64,000 bases of DNA from the NCBI GenBank assembly GCA_000320545.1, contig ADNK01001313.1:1-64000 (forward strand). The letters are read 5' to 3'. Positions 25,593 to 37,865 of this stretch are shown in pieces. Below the pieces are notes generated by a model. It had not been told where the DNA came from. It did not search any database and was given only the letters and a program-made list of their open reading frames with translations. Numbering within the stretch: the stretch's first letter is position 1; the number at the start of each line of letters is the position of its first letter. The DNA comes from Bigelowiella natans CCMP2755. Its lineage: Eukaryota > Cercozoa > Chlorarachniophyceae. The position numbers and the translations under genes were made by a program.

Positions 25593-26596
25593 GCAGAGAG
25601 AAGCAAGACCACATTAGCCGAGGAGCCATACTGTGATGGACTATATGGAGGAGGAAGGGAGAAGGCAATCATACCTGTAACATCACGGAAGAATACCGGG
25701 AGCCGGCCTCCCTGCGCAGCTTTCTGAGTTTGTTGGATATTGTTATTTAGAGTGTTGTTGTGAGTGTTTTGGAGAGTCGCTGTTTGAAAGAGCCAGTTCT
25801 CTAACGCCTTTCTCTTCCTTCCTCTTCCCGCTGTAGCACTAGCTTCTTCTTATTTTTGCTGCCCACGGAGAAGAACAGTTGTTTACCTTGACCTCACTGA
25901 TCACGACGCCACCCAACTCCTCAAGAACACCTGAAGGCCAGTCAAATGTGATAGAAAAGATTTCGGTGCGTGCGCTCATCTCCCCCCCCTCTTTTTAACG
26001 TAAGAATATCCCTGAAAAGATTTTCGGGCCCCTCCATCTTCTTTCTCTATCATCAGCAACATCAGCATCCTCCTCCTCCTCCTCCTCCTCATCATCATCA
26101 TCATCGCCAACAGGCCGACGTGGCGTTTGTAGCGCTCACAACCACAAGTCGCTGCCACCGAGTTAGTCAGTAGCACATGGCCTTGGCAAATGAACTATCC
26201 CAAAACGTAAAAGCATGACAGCAATAAGCATGTGGCTCTGCGACGCGGCCTTCACCATCTGACCATTTCGTAGCAGGGCGAAATGCGATGATGATGATTC
26301 ATTGTGTTTGTGTTCTTGTGATTGCTTCATCGTACCGTACCACACCAACGTATCTTTGAATCCATATCTGCGAAGATGATTACGACGATGCAGTCAAATA
26401 CATCCCTAGTACTCCTCCACCACCTCCTCCTCCTTCTCCTCTTCCTACTACTTTTACTACTACTGCTACTATCACTACCTAGGGTCTCGAAACATGTTTC
26501 GTTTGCTCAAAAGCGTTTCAAAGACATTGCGCGTAAATGCGCACTTTCTGGAAGGGTGAGGGGAGGGGTGAAGGTACTTAGGTGATATAGAAGTGG

Positions 26597-26636
<40 letters not shown>

Positions 26637-26844
26637 GCTACTTCTCACCACAATAGAAATACTGCTTAAAGATCAATATCACCTTGCCAGAAAGACCCCA
26701 CAGTTGAATGCATGTGGTTCATCTGGCCTAGTGGGTGGTGGTGGTAGCGGTGAGAATGTGCCATTATTCGCTCCGGTACACAAAAGACAAAACTTGCACT
26801 CATCATCACCAAAATGAGGTTGGACCACAAGCTACTATTTATAG

Positions 26845-26921
<77 letters not shown>

Positions 26922-28357
26922 GAAATCTGAGAGTTTGGAGGTAACAAGATATTGTTGACCTAGCTGCGAGATCTTCGGCTGAGAATACGAGCGACGTTTT
27001 CTCAGCGGTAAGTTGCTTTATGATAGACTATAGTGCAATGCGGAGTCGAGATGGAAATATTGTGAGGGAGGGGGGGGAGCATGATTAGGGTTTTATCATT
27101 CTGGTAAGCTGTGTGAGGATGTTACGCGTCCACCTTTGGAGAGCGGGAGGTGTCGAAGAACATCGCGTCGTTGTCCATGTAAAGATACCTGGAAGAGAGG
27201 AGGATCATGAATGACAAGATCAAGAAAAAGAACAAGAACAAGAACAGGAAAATTAAAAGAGGCTGCGATCTGTTAGGAACGAAGAATAAGTCGCGACTGC
27301 GGAGGCACATAGAAAATAGTGCGGTGAGATATTACGACAACTCTAACGACTACTACAATCACTTCTACTACTGCTTATATTGTTAGTCTTATACACTATA
27401 TAGCATGATTTTTAATGTACCAACCATTCTGAGTCCCCCCCCGTTGTGCTGTTAAACAGCGTCAGCAGACACATATACACCTTGATATCGGATGACGAGA
27501 AGAACGACGATAAACGCATAAAATTGTCAAAATTAATTACAGCTACAGTAGAAGAGTAATCTTTGAGAAAATCCTCTAATTCATCCTCCCGTCCCCTTCT
27601 CCTTCTCGTTGCCACCTGCCACTTTCCGGTGTTCATTGGCGGGCAAATCCGTTGTTCTCTGAAGAAAATATAAATATAATCTGCGTGTGTGGTGATGGTC
27701 ATTCTCTGCTCGTTTACTATGCACAATTCTCTTGTGACAAACTAGCACCACAAGTAATGTTGTTGTGACGGCCCCTTCTGAATCTTTGCTAAGTTGCAGT
27801 GAATTCGATGGATGGATACCTGTGGTAGATATCTCTGCTGTCGCCCCCCGCCCCCCCCCCTTCCTCCTCCTCCTTCTTCGTCTGTTCGCAGTTGCAGTGA
27901 ACATATCTTAAACCGTGCTTGATGGCGTACTCCTTCCGGTTATCAACCAGGACCTTTTCCATGATATTCAGCAGAAGATAGAACGGGGGGGAGGGGATAT
28001 CACAGTGAAGTAAAAGGCTCGTCGCTTGATCGAAGCAATTTATTTTCTTACCGATTCTTCGTCTCCTACACTGACGATTGTGAGTAAATGGTCCTTACGC
28101 GCGTCATCAAGCTCGTGACTATCCAGACTATTGTCCTTGCTGATCGAATCTGTCGCCACCTCGCTTGTGCCGGCCGCTACAAGTTCGTGCACACGAACCC
28201 GCCCCCATGCCAACGCATCTAAGCTTTGTTCTCCCTGCTCCTCATCCGTGACTACCACTCCGCGGGTGGACGAGGCCGTGGCAATAGTAATTGTCAAATA
28301 CGCCAATGCAGCGATCGTAAGGCCAACGAGCAACCGCCGAAGGGTTGGAGCGGCCAT
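24861..28357 (-). CDS. Type II membrane glycosyltransferase with DxD motif (GT34-like?)
   Basis: A Golgi-type enzyme by architecture. The first exon (28357-28052) has a short cytosolic N-terminus, one hydrophobic anchor (LLVGLTIAALAYLTITIA) and a stem, then LLTIVSVGDEES. Later exons give VLVDNRKEYAIKHGLRY (GT-A start), RYLYMDNDAMFFDTSRSPK (27193 down; DND is the metal-binding DxD), TSLVFSAEDLAAR, PDEPHAFNCGVFLAR, CAFTRNVFETLLSKRN, YGFKDTLVW, GVLEELGGVVISEVK, KLRREAGSRYSSVMLQ, INLPWIMHFLGM (the His common near the end of GT34-like enzymes) and the last exon ending FFYYTIGQ. Exons between 27700 and 27850 and near 26200 are uncertain. The donor sugar and the family number are inference. Confidence 0.75.
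25068..25105. repeat. (GA)n in a glycosyltransferase intron
   Basis: GA run on the + strand. A second GA run lies at about 25324-25350. Confidence 0.95.
25533..25589. repeat. Compound (CA)n(GA)n
   Basis: CA run passing directly into a GA run within a glycosyltransferase intron. Confidence 0.95.
26846..26917. repeat. Compound (GT)n(GA)n
   Basis: GT run followed by a GA run within a glycosyltransferase intron. Confidence 0.95.
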
Positions 28358-29506
28358 GGCCCCGATCAGGGCGACGAAGTTAACAAAATAACCTCTATTT
28401 TTATATAACGACAACGTAAAATGCCCGCTTATTATTAGAATTATGCCCACCCGTCGCGCCGCACGCCGTTCAGCGATCCAAAAAGGCGACAATTTTGCAG
28501 GACCCACGATGCGCACACCTTGACCAGCTTCCACTTGTTCGTTTGGCAAGCGAAACATTGCGTGGTTTGCCACCATGGAATTCAAAGCAGGAAAATTGAC
28601 AAAGTGAACAAAGCAGATCGAAGCGGCAATGCTGTGAAGTGCGTGTTTGTGCGCGCGCGCGTCTAGGCGTGTGTGTGTGTGTGTGTGTGTGTGTTGCGCG
28701 TAAGGTGTTCACAGGCCGAGGCGCTACGTGCACAAGTAGGCAGGGGGGGGGAAAGGCACGTTTGCTTCCTTTTGAAGAGTTGTGTTTATTTTTATTAAAG
28801 ATTATATTTTTATTAAATCGTGCACTGCGTAATCATTCGCGAAGCTTTCGCGAATGCCGCCGCACGTGGGGCAGCACACTTCCGGTGTGCTGCCATGAGT
28901 CCCGCCGGAACCCACGTGCCTATGCTGTATTAATATCTACGTTATCTATATTCTATATCCGCGACAACCCCTTTGTTGTCGCACGTGACTTGTGCCCGCG
29001 TAGTGGTACGCGCTACATGTGCACGTGTGGCCGTGCTTCGCCGCGTTGCTCCATCGTCTAGTCATTGTTGCCATTCGAGTTCATGCAGTCACTCATCATC
29101 GCCAGATTGGATGTGGAACACTTCGCCTCGCAATTCTTGCCGGAACTGCTGGAAAACACCCACACTTTGCCACTGTTGGGTCAGGAACACTGCTAGACTG
29201 GAACAACACAACGCTTCGACGTGTTGCATGTTATGCCAAGCGTTGTGTGCCACCAGTGTGGTGATTGATCGCACGAGCTAAATCGCGCGGGAGCATGATG
29301 GAAGCATCAGTCACATCTAGACATCTACATTTGCCTCCTACATTCTTGCTTTGTGCGTGCTTTCCATTGCATCTAGCGGGAGCATCGACACGCGAGCACT
29401 AATAAAGACCGATGAAATTGAAGCAAATAGCACAAATCTTGTTCACAATGTTTTTTGGGAAAGGTCACAACATCAGAAAATGGATATTTCATCTCAGCTG
29501 CTTTCA
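28358..29506. other. Spacer between glycosyltransferase start and helicase 3' end, with hairpins
   Basis: Near the glycosyltransferase start there is a (GT)n run (about 28671-28695). At 28835-28855 a 9-bp inverted repeat (ATTCGCGAA, loop GCT) and at 28863-28918 a nested hairpin (see findings). The helicase side carries CTAG words: GTCTAGTC, CTGCTAGACTGG, CATCTAGCGGG and CACATCTAGACATC near 29310. No coding exon was accepted. Confidence 0.5.
28835..28918. other. Two adjacent strong inverted repeats
   Basis: Hairpin 1: ATTCGCGAA, loop GCT, TTCGCGAAT (28835-28855). Hairpin 2: outer stem CACGTGGG (28863-28870) with CCCACGTG (28911-28918), and inner stem GCAGCACAC (28871-28879) with GTGTGCTGC (28885-28893), loop TTCCG. 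A 17-nt bulge lies on the 3' side. Confidence 0.7.
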
Positions 29507-31642
29507 CTATCTTCGTCGCCGATCTCTGCTGTCTCGTCGTCGATCCCGCTCTCTATCTCTGCTGTCCCTCTTCCGGCGATGATCGCGTCTACTATCACCG
29601 TCGTCGTCCCTGCGCCGTCCACCGCCCCCGCTTCTCCTCGTCATGCTCCGGAGCCACTCCGGAACTCGCTTATTGGCTTTTCTCAAATAGGATGCTATTT
29701 TTGACGCCAGGTGGCCACCGTTTCCTCTCGGGTGAAAATATGTTGTTGCAGTTCCCTTCTTCCCAGCGCGCCCCGTGCGTCCGATCTTATGTGTGTACTC
29801 GTCCATGTCACGGGCCATGTCATACTGCACGACGTGGGTTATCCCATTGATGTCGAGCCCTCTTGCAGCTACTCCCGTCGCCACTAGTACCCTGACCTTT
29901 TTCTTCTTGAACATCCGCATCGCCTCCTCGCGCTCATACTGCTCGTGGTGCCCATGAAGAGAAACGGCCGTCTCACCGCTGGCGATCAAAAAGTCGCGAA
30001 TCTTATCCGCGGATTGCCGACGCTGCACGAACACAATGGTCATCCCGTCGATTGTCTTCAAGTCTTTGAGCAGCTCCGCCTCCTTCTGATGCTCTTCGAG
30101 CAGTTTCACTACCTGGTCTATGTTTTCCACGGTGGAACCGACATGGCCTACAACAAGTCGGTTGAACCGCCGCAGGTAGTCGTCTGCCATCCTCCGAATC
30201 TGTGGGGGGCGGGGGGACGATGAGGGAGGTATTTGATTCGGATTGTTCTCTTGATCACCAACTCTAATGCCGAGACTTACTACCTTTACTGCTACTGCTA
30301 CTGCTACTATTACAACAACAGTAATAATGATAATAATTATGATGATAATCAATTATAATAGCACCTAATATGAAAAGTAGAAATAGTACCTTTGCAGGGT
30401 AGGTGGCGCTGAACATGGAGGTCTGCCGTGATGTTTTGTCAGGAAGGTCCAGTTGAGTCACGATCTGTTTCACCGCCTTCTCAAATCCCATATCCATCAT
30501 CTTATCTGCCTCGTCGAAGACGAAGAAGCGAACGAACTCGAGGGTCACAACGCCATCCTTAAAAAGGTCCAGGAGACGGCCTGGGGTGGATGCGAGAATG
30601 TCAGTCTGCCTATCTTGCAAGGCGCCCTTCTGCTCGGAGTAGTTATTCCCACCGAACGCCGCGAAAGAATTCAACTCGGTATTGGGGAGAAGCTTCCCGC
30701 ACTCCTTCTCGATTTGGATTACAAGTTCTCTGGTGGGGCCAAGGATGAGGGCAAGCGGGCCGGCTTTCGCAAACTTGCCTTTGAAGAAAGGGCGGTAGAA
30801 GCTACCATCTTTCACTAGCCGTCCAACAATAGGGATGAGAAACGCCAACGTTTTTCCGGAGCCAGTTTGTGCGGATGCCATGATGTCCTCTCCTCCAAAT
30901 ACTATAGGTATCGCGTAGGATTGCACTGGAGTGGGGCGGGAGAGATTGTTCTTTTTCAAATTCTCGATAACTTTGGCCGGGATTTTACCGCCCTCCCAGT
31001 CCTTCACGGGAGCAAGCTTCCTATTCGGTCCAGAGACCCTAACAGGCATTTTTTCATATTCTTCAAAGTTGAATCCTTGGTTACCTCCTTCTTCTTCTTC
31101 CCCGCTGCTTTCTCTGGCTTTCTGTGCATCGCCTTCATTGCCTGGACCCTGGGAACTGCTGGTGGCTTCCGAATTCTTTTTCTTCTTTTCGTCTCCTTCT
31201 TCGTCCGAGCTAACAATTCCTCCTAATAGTTGTGCGTGTATTCTCCTAGCCTCTGCGCTGTCAGGTGAGCCACTAGGTGACCTCCTCCTTCTTTTAAAAG
31301 ACCGAGATCGGCTCCTGCTGCGGCTTCTACTTCCGCTTCTACTTCGAGCAAAGGATGACTTGAAGCCTCTATTCTTGCTATCTTGTCTGTTCGAGTTCCT
31401 ACTTTGTCCCCCCGCCCATCTTTCAGGAGCTGCAGTTGGTTGTCTGCCCGAGTTTCTACTACTTTGGCCACCCGCCCATCTTTCAGGCGGTGCAATTTGT
31501 TGTCTGTAACTTTGTCTCCCCGACCATCTTTCAGGAGCTGCAGTTGGTTGCTGGGACTGCTGAACAAATCACAACAGCCCGGACAACCGACGATCAGCAC
31601 GCACACGTACCACACGCACTCACACGTACCACACGCACACAT

Positions 31643-31684
<42 letters not shown>

Positions 31685-31978
31685 GCACTCAAATTGAATT
31701 GTGCTAGACCAGAATTAAAGGGAAGACAGTAGCTATTTATTCGAAATATGCTCTTAATTACGCACGAAGGCAGCTGCTTCCATTACACCACCACCAACAA
31801 CACTCACCCTGTTCCATCCCCGCTGCCGGCCTCTTCCATACGTTGGAGGTCCATTTCTGTCATACATTGATGGTCCACCTTGTCCGTGTAATGGTGGCCC
31901 ATTTCTCCCTCCCCTTTCGTGGTTGTGATTATAAGGGGGGCGATGATGTTGAGAGGGGCGGGGAGCTCCACGACGCAT
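29507..31978 (-). CDS. DEAD-box RNA helicase, DED1/DDX3 type, with RS-rich N-terminus
   Basis: ATP-dependent RNA unwinding in translation or mRNP remodelling. Exons: 31978-31808, 31550-30390, 30199-29507. The first exon is Gly/Arg/Pro-rich (RG motifs). The second opens with three imperfect 16-20-residue repeats around APERWAGGQS, then SR dipeptides (SRSGSRSRSRSRSRS) and FNFEEYEKMPVRVSG as in DED1/DDX3. Core motifs: Q motif RPTPVQSYAIPI, I AQTGSGKT, Ia PTRELVIQI, Ib TPGRL, II DEAD, III SAT, IV IVFVQRR, V ARGLD, VI HKIGRTGR (Lys in place of the usual Arg after His). The C-terminus is an Arg/Asp/Ser repeat tail. A further 5' exon cannot be excluded. RS content could also suit a splicing role. 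Confidence 0.93.
31411..31554 (-). repeat. Coding minisatellite in the helicase gene
   Basis: Three imperfect copies of a unit of 48-60 bp, beginning near 31411, 31471 and 31519 on the + strand (CCCGCCCATCTTTCAGG core). They encode repeats around APERWxGGQS. The lengths keep the frame. Confidence 0.8.
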
Positions 31979-33147
31979 TGTCGACCAGTTGGGCGGAATG
32001 AATCTTGATGCATATGTGATTGTCGTCTACCGAAATCTCTATTGGTTTTAACTCTTTGTAAACACCTTTGAAAATGATAGCTTTTGCGATGTCGCTCTAT
32101 CAGATTCGATGCAAAACATTGCTGAACAAGTTTGAGGCGAAGATGAACTGTGAAGAATTTCCCTGTTGCGCATTTCATCTAAATTCCTAAGATTTCAATG
32201 GATTTCCAAATGTTTCGTTCCTTCTTGACTACATGTACCTTTAAAAAAAGCTTGTTCATAAAATCTTTTGATCTTTGCTCGTGTTAACACGCTTAAGGGG
32301 CACCTTTAATCGGAGTTGGAGCTTTTCTCTTTTGGGGTAACGGTCGAGATGTGTCACCCTGTTTGGGTACTAAATTGTGATTGTTTCATTGCTAAAATTA
32401 CCTAAATTCAAGGCAAGCGAACAAGAAGTACCGGGTCTAAAATTCTTCTCGTATACCAACTCTGTAGAGTACCCATCGCAGACCGAATGCCGACGTGGAA
32501 AAATGGAAGACGTACATGCATGTTTTTGTGAAAAATCAGAACATTTGGACGTATTCAGGGAATTTTCGGTGCTGAAGATGATGAGGATTTGAAAAAGGAA
32601 TACACCTATGTGACTGTTGGTAGCCAAATTGGCGCGAAAATAGCCATCTTTTTGAAGTGTTTCCATGAGATTTTAAGGTCTAGACATCGTTCCAAAGATG
32701 GTCCGGAGCTTCGATGCAACTGCGCAGATCCAGAGATTTTGACAAAATGAAGCACAATTGAGGGTAAATTTCACTCAAGAATATGTCGTAATTTGATAAT
32801 GACTACGTTTGCAACGAGCACAAATCCGAATGATTCTGAAATTCTTGGAAACTCTTGTAATTATCTCTGCACATCCTGAACCGCCTACCTGCTTTTACTT
32901 CAAACAAACCTGACCTGGACTTGCCCATTGACTTTTGAGAGATAAATTGAATCTATCCCTTTGTAGATTAATCTGTCAATGACCTTGCTCGGTAATCCAG
33001 TTAGTATTTGAGAGTGGGCAGTTGAGAGGGGGGGCATAGCTCCATCCTTGGGCACGATCTTAAACCTAGCTTGATCTGTGAGGATCTGTAATCTGTGTAA
33101 ATTCCACATTGGTTATGATAATTGGATGTACGATTGACATAGGCACA
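31979..33147. promoter_or_regulatory. Divergent promoter region, helicase / RRM protein
   Basis: A 1.2-kb AT-richer spacer between start codons. Several short open frames on both strands show no domain and no splice context. Only isolated CTAG words occur (GGTCTAGACATC near 32683). Confidence 0.4.
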
Positions 33148-35051
33148 ATGGCCACGTCGGAAAATGGGCCAAGTTTGTTCATGAATCAACCCAAATTCTC
33201 GGGGGCTATTGAATGCATTGTGAAAGCGGCGCACCACGAGTAAGCAACTAGAATTTACATTTCCGAATGATTTTCAGTCTTTTTCAGTCAATTTTTAGTC
33301 ATTTTTTAATTTCTTACAGATGCTTAATGGCGAAGTTGGGGTTTTCCACCGCACGCATAGATTATAAAATGGATCCAAAGGCCTCAATCGTCGGCCATGT
33401 CTGCATGGCGATTGTCGATCCGCATCATTCCGGATGTCGGGACAGCCTTGCGGTCCTAGCTTTCTTCGGAAACAACACTTCAGGCGAAATTATGATGGCT
33501 GATGGATCTGAATTTCCATATTCGTGTCTTGGCAAAGCGGATCTGACTGTAGTCAGGATTTTGCGGAAGGCTCTTCCAAAACTGGGTGAGAATCTACGAA
33601 TTATGCGCATGCGGGTTGTGGAGGATATTCAAGCAGCTAGTGGACGACGATCGTCGAAATCAAGTTCTCGGAGTACATCTACAAACAATTCCCCAATTAG
33701 GGACTCCAAAGATTCGGAGAAAAAAAGCTTCGCCAACACCTCGAAATCTTTGTTTCACAATTCCATGTCTATCGCGCATGCGACTCCCGCTCCGTCCAAC
33801 TCTTTCCCGCCTCCATCAAAGGATGTTCAATTTAGAATAAGTCGAACCCGACCTATAATCAGCCCTATTGTCATCAACACGGGTGACTCGACTTTGCCCA
33901 GCTCAACTTTACCCGGGTGTGCTGGGCTACAGCCCGAAATGCCGCGTTCCGGAAGGGAGAAACAGCTGAGACGCACCAGCCCGCAACCCAAATCGAAAGC
34001 CGCCCCCTTCCCCTCGACAATTGCAAATGGAAAGTCCGTTAATGCATCCCATCGGAGACAACCGCCGCCTAATCAGTTTAAGTGCTCAGTGTTTGTCAGC
34101 CACATCGCCTCCGGTGCATCCTGGCACGATATCCAGTCAGCCTTCTCCGCGCAGGTTGCCCCTACTCTGCGAGTGTACATGAAGCCCGGCTGCAGTTGGG
34201 CCCATGTTTATTTCTATGATCTGGATGGAGTCGAGAAGGCCATCGAGGCCGCTGCAGCAGGTATGATCAAGATTTGCGGTCGCCCTGCACGCGTTCGCCG
34301 CCGCACCCGGAAGAAGAAAGTGAAACGCAATCAAGGGGAGCACCCAATGCGTGAAGAATCTCCCCCTACTCTCTCTCGCAGCACAGGAATCCCTGGGACA
34401 AATAGTAGGGGCGGTTATCAATTAAACAGTCAAGAGTGTGCACCAAATGACAACTTCTACTCTCGTGGCGGGCTGTCGAAACCCCATATTTCTTCTCCTC
34501 CCAGCAGCTTCCAGCGTGGCCAATCAACTTCCCCTCCATGCCGTGAAAGAAGGCTCAAGCAAGACCGAATACGCCAACCTCTATCTTGCCACGGTAATAA
34601 TACTAGTGAGTACCGAAGCGACGGAAGACGGCAGCATTATTGTACTAACGAGTCCCGTATTGGATCCTCATCTTTGTTCATGAGGAATCCAGCCGCATTA
34701 CAATCACCACCGCTGTTCTCAACATCTGGATATTTTCCAAACGATCAGCAGCAGCAGCTGCTGCTGCATAGAAACAAGAAGAACGACAACCATACCCACC
34801 CGCTGCTGCAGCAGAAACCGCAGCGGCAAACGCAGCATATTGAGCTCTTACCCGCTTCGTCCAGAAGGAATTATTCGTCAATGGACCGTCTGACTTCTGG
34901 ACTCGAGAGCATCCGACTCATGCAACCAGGAGTTGAAAACTCCTCTTCCATGACAAGCAGCCTTCGCTGTAATATTGCAGATTTTCTCCCTCCCAACGAC
35001 CTACATCATAAATCAGACATGTTGAATACAAACCGAGATGGGAGAAGGTAG
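33148..35051 (+). CDS. RRM-domain protein with conserved-looking N-terminal domain
   Basis: Two exons, 33148-33239 and 33320-35051, spliced GA|GT...AG|A in phase, giving about 607 residues. I chose ATG 33148 because it restores one continuous frame across an 80-bp intron; ATG 33327 would be the start if unspliced. The N-terminal about 160 residues (IECIVKAAHHECLMAKLGF to LRIMRMRVVEDIQ) look globular but I do not recognise them. One RRM-like fold lies near 34078-34300 (CSVFVSHIASGASWHDIQ as RNP2 region; CSWAHVYFYD as a degenerate RNP1), followed by a basic patch RRRTRKKKVKR. The rest is Ser/Pro/Gln-rich and probably disordered. Role: RNA binding is inferred only. Confidence 0.7.
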
Positions 35052-37194
35052 ATGCTTGGAGAGAACCTCATATTTCTCTTCTATCTTTTCAACGCACAGC
35101 AGTTGACAAGACGGTTCATGGACCGCCCCTATGATACATTAAAACACCAAAAAACTAAGCCAACTTGTCTTTATTTAAACGCTGATAATCCTATCCGTTT
35201 GGTTATGGTTTTCTCTTCTATCTAATCTAATGGCGATTGCTAAAGAACATTATCGCTCCCTCTTTGCATTTCTATCCCGAGGAGTTATCGCAATCACTTT
35301 ATTATTAATAAAAATACACAGCTTCCCTTACTCTTCCACCCCCCCCTTCGTTCTGTCGTCGTGGAATGTCAACCAGGAACTCGAAAACCATTCCGATTAA
35401 CTGAGATTATGAACCGGGGATTTTTCCGTTTCGATTTATCTTTCAGATGTTCGTGACTACCGCATCCCAGTTATTTCAACAAATCATTAATCCATTTAAA
35501 ATACGTCTATGGGCACCAGTAGATAGAGAAGAAGCCTTCTGGTGGCGATATTCTAAATACACACCACTTCAAAATTCGTCACAGCTCCAAGCAAAGTAAG
35601 AAAATTGTTGAGAGTTTTCCACCTCAAGAGTTCTCAAATTTTATACTTGTAAATATTTATCGATTTCAATTTCTTTATCTGTTTCATTTGGAGGTGACAT
35701 GTTGCAGCAAGTTGCAGTCTATCGTAGTGATTCCGTAATACTTTACGATTACCCTTAGTATTATCATCAGCTGTTAATCATATTTCTACGCCCGTATGCG
35801 TGTATGTGGCGATTGTCAAATAAATCATCTTAAAATAGTGTAATGCATGTTCTAGATTAATGTTAAATTTTGCATTAGTTGTATGTTCAACTATGTGTGT
35901 TCTTTAATGGAACGTAAAATTTCAAGAATAAGTCTTTCTCTATATGTCTTGAAGAATGTTAGCCTTCACTGTGTAAAATGTAGCAATGCAGTATTTGCCA
36001 TATGTCACTCTTCATTATGCACATATCTAGATGATTATCGTGTGTGTGCAACAGCACTCCGATGCGTTCTAGGGTTGCTACATCTGCGCCTGACAACGTG
36101 TGTGTAGCGCTAGCCGCCAGCAGACAACGGTGTGAAATGCATCGCATCGATCGCGATGTGCACATACATGACTAGATCTTGTAGAGATGAATGTGCATGT
36201 TGCGATCTGCATCGCATGCCATACGATGTAGTACGATGGCTATCTACACATGCTACCTATGTGTACGCATGACAGTGCGTACTGCGATCGATTAAATCGA
36301 CATCGATGTATGCTGCCGACCGGTCTGCTGCTATAGCGGTGCATTGCCATCGATCCTCACGCCACAATGCGACATGTGTGCATGTGTTGTGCGATGCAAC
36401 AATAGTTGCATGATGAATTAACAAAACTCATGTGATTGATCCTTGTTCATTGTGGTCTGTCGTCACACGACTGCTAGACTGTGCATCGTAGTCACATGAA
36501 CTTTGCTGTGTAGTTTGTTGTTTGTGTGGCATCCATACTAGCATAGCAAGTAGTAGCTATTCGATTCTGCGTACGTGCTATGCATGTGTGTAGACCTAGC
36601 TAGCTAGTTAGCAGCAGCATGCGCGCAATTGTAATTTTCTAGGTTAGCACGTTACGCACATGCGTGTGTTGCTGCACGCATGTGTATGAATAGCGTGCGT
36701 CCAGACGCAACGACACCGCCATCTAGCCATGTCTAGCTATAAAGCTATTTAGAAGATCGACGGCGGAGGTGGCACATGAGTGTTATGAACAATTATTCTC
36801 ATTCCCATGTATGTTCCCTTGTACCACCACCGACGTGCAGAGCAGTAGATTGCACAAGTGTACGAGGGCACACAGCACAACCATGAATGTGCAACCTGCA
36901 TGCTGACCGTAGCTAGGTAACGACACTGATCATCATGTGTGTATGTACGCATCAGTGGTACAAGAAAACAACCTGCGTACATCATGCGTGGTCATTGTCA
37001 CAGTCTAGGCTGAGAGCATGTGCTTTACGTGGCTTGCCATTGTATTGCCAACTAGGTAGATGGAAAAGCGAGTATCTCGAGTTCCCTGCTATCTTTTGTT
37101 CGCAGAGGCCTTACCTATCCAATCCCCAGCCTGATAGTACTTCACCTACAAATTTGACGATTTGTGATCCTAGAGACGCAAAGAGATATGATTG
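35052..37194. other. Long convergent 3'-3' spacer, palindrome-rich
   Basis: The largest gene-free stretch (2.1 kb). The left part (to about 35900) is AT-rich 3'-flank. From about 36000 to 36750 it is dense in CTAG, ATCGAT and GCATGC words: ATCTAGATG, CATCGATCGCGATG, CGATCGATTAAATCGACATCGATG, CCTAGCTAGCTAGTTAGC and ATGTCTAGC. Short open frames here look like chance. Confidence 0.55.
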
Positions 37195-37865
37195 TTAAAA
37201 TACCTTCGAGAGCTTGAACACGGTGAAAAAAGTTATCAAGTAGAACAAAATGCAACCTAATTCCAGGATAATACTGATGCGTGTCTAATGATAAAACGTC
37301 ACACTAAGTTTTACCAAGATAATCAAAGTAAAATAGAGTCTGGAATCCTCCATAATCCCAAAGGCTGGCTTGTTTGTATCCTTCCGAGAGCAATGACTGG
37401 TAATTGTAACCGTGTAAAACATATGTAAATACTCAAGATTTATTTATTTATGAGTTACCCCTCTGGCTAGTGCCATGGCAAAGGAGAGTAAGGTTGACAC
37501 AGGAAAGGTGAATGCTAGAGGAGTCATCTTTTTACAAAGAATCCCCACGAGTCCAAATCGGAAGGGAACGGTATCCCAAACCAGGACAAAGATTGATATC
37601 AGTATTAATATTCGAATGATTGCCAATACCCTAACGACGTAATAAATAGATGAAATTATAATTAAGAACAATTTGGAGCATACTACACAGAAATCATATC
37701 ACAGTTGAATTAAGGCATACAGTGCACTGCTTTTAATATCGATAAGTACCCAAGGTATGTGTAAGCTTCAGCTGAAGTCTTCGCGTGGTTTAGCATAGCA
37801 TGGAACGCGACGTCGAGAAAAATTAGACCCAATATTGCAGTCGTTTTTTTGCCATACTCAATCAT
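37195..37865 (-). CDS. TMEM138-like multi-pass membrane protein
   Basis: Four exons: 37865-37750, 37630-37459, 37396-37315 and 37256-37195. All joins are in phase and give 143 residues. Four hydrophobic segments can be drawn: TTAILGLIFLDVAFHAML; VLAIIRILILISIFVLVW; LAFTFPVSTLLSFAMAL; and YLGCILFYLITFFTVF. Similarity to animal TMEM138 lies in WDTVPFRFGLVGILCKK (compare FNTFVFQAGLVNLLFHK) and LWDYGGFQTLFYFDYLGCIL (compare IWTDGLQMLFVFQRLAAVL). TMEM138 is a ciliary transition-zone/membrane protein, so this suggests the organism builds flagella. The assignment rests on remembered family patterns and needs a profile search. Confidence 0.6.

Noticed and set aside
28358-28585. 76-residue upstream extension of the glycosyltransferase
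   Set aside because: Starting at 28357 gives a normal short cytosolic tail before the anchor; the extension has no support.
29019-29281. Overlapping open frames in the 28.4-29.5 kb spacer
   Set aside because: Both strands are open by composition and no family was recognised.
32370-33109. Minus-strand open frames in the helicase/RRM promoter spacer
   Set aside because: Short, no recognisable domain, no paired splice sites.
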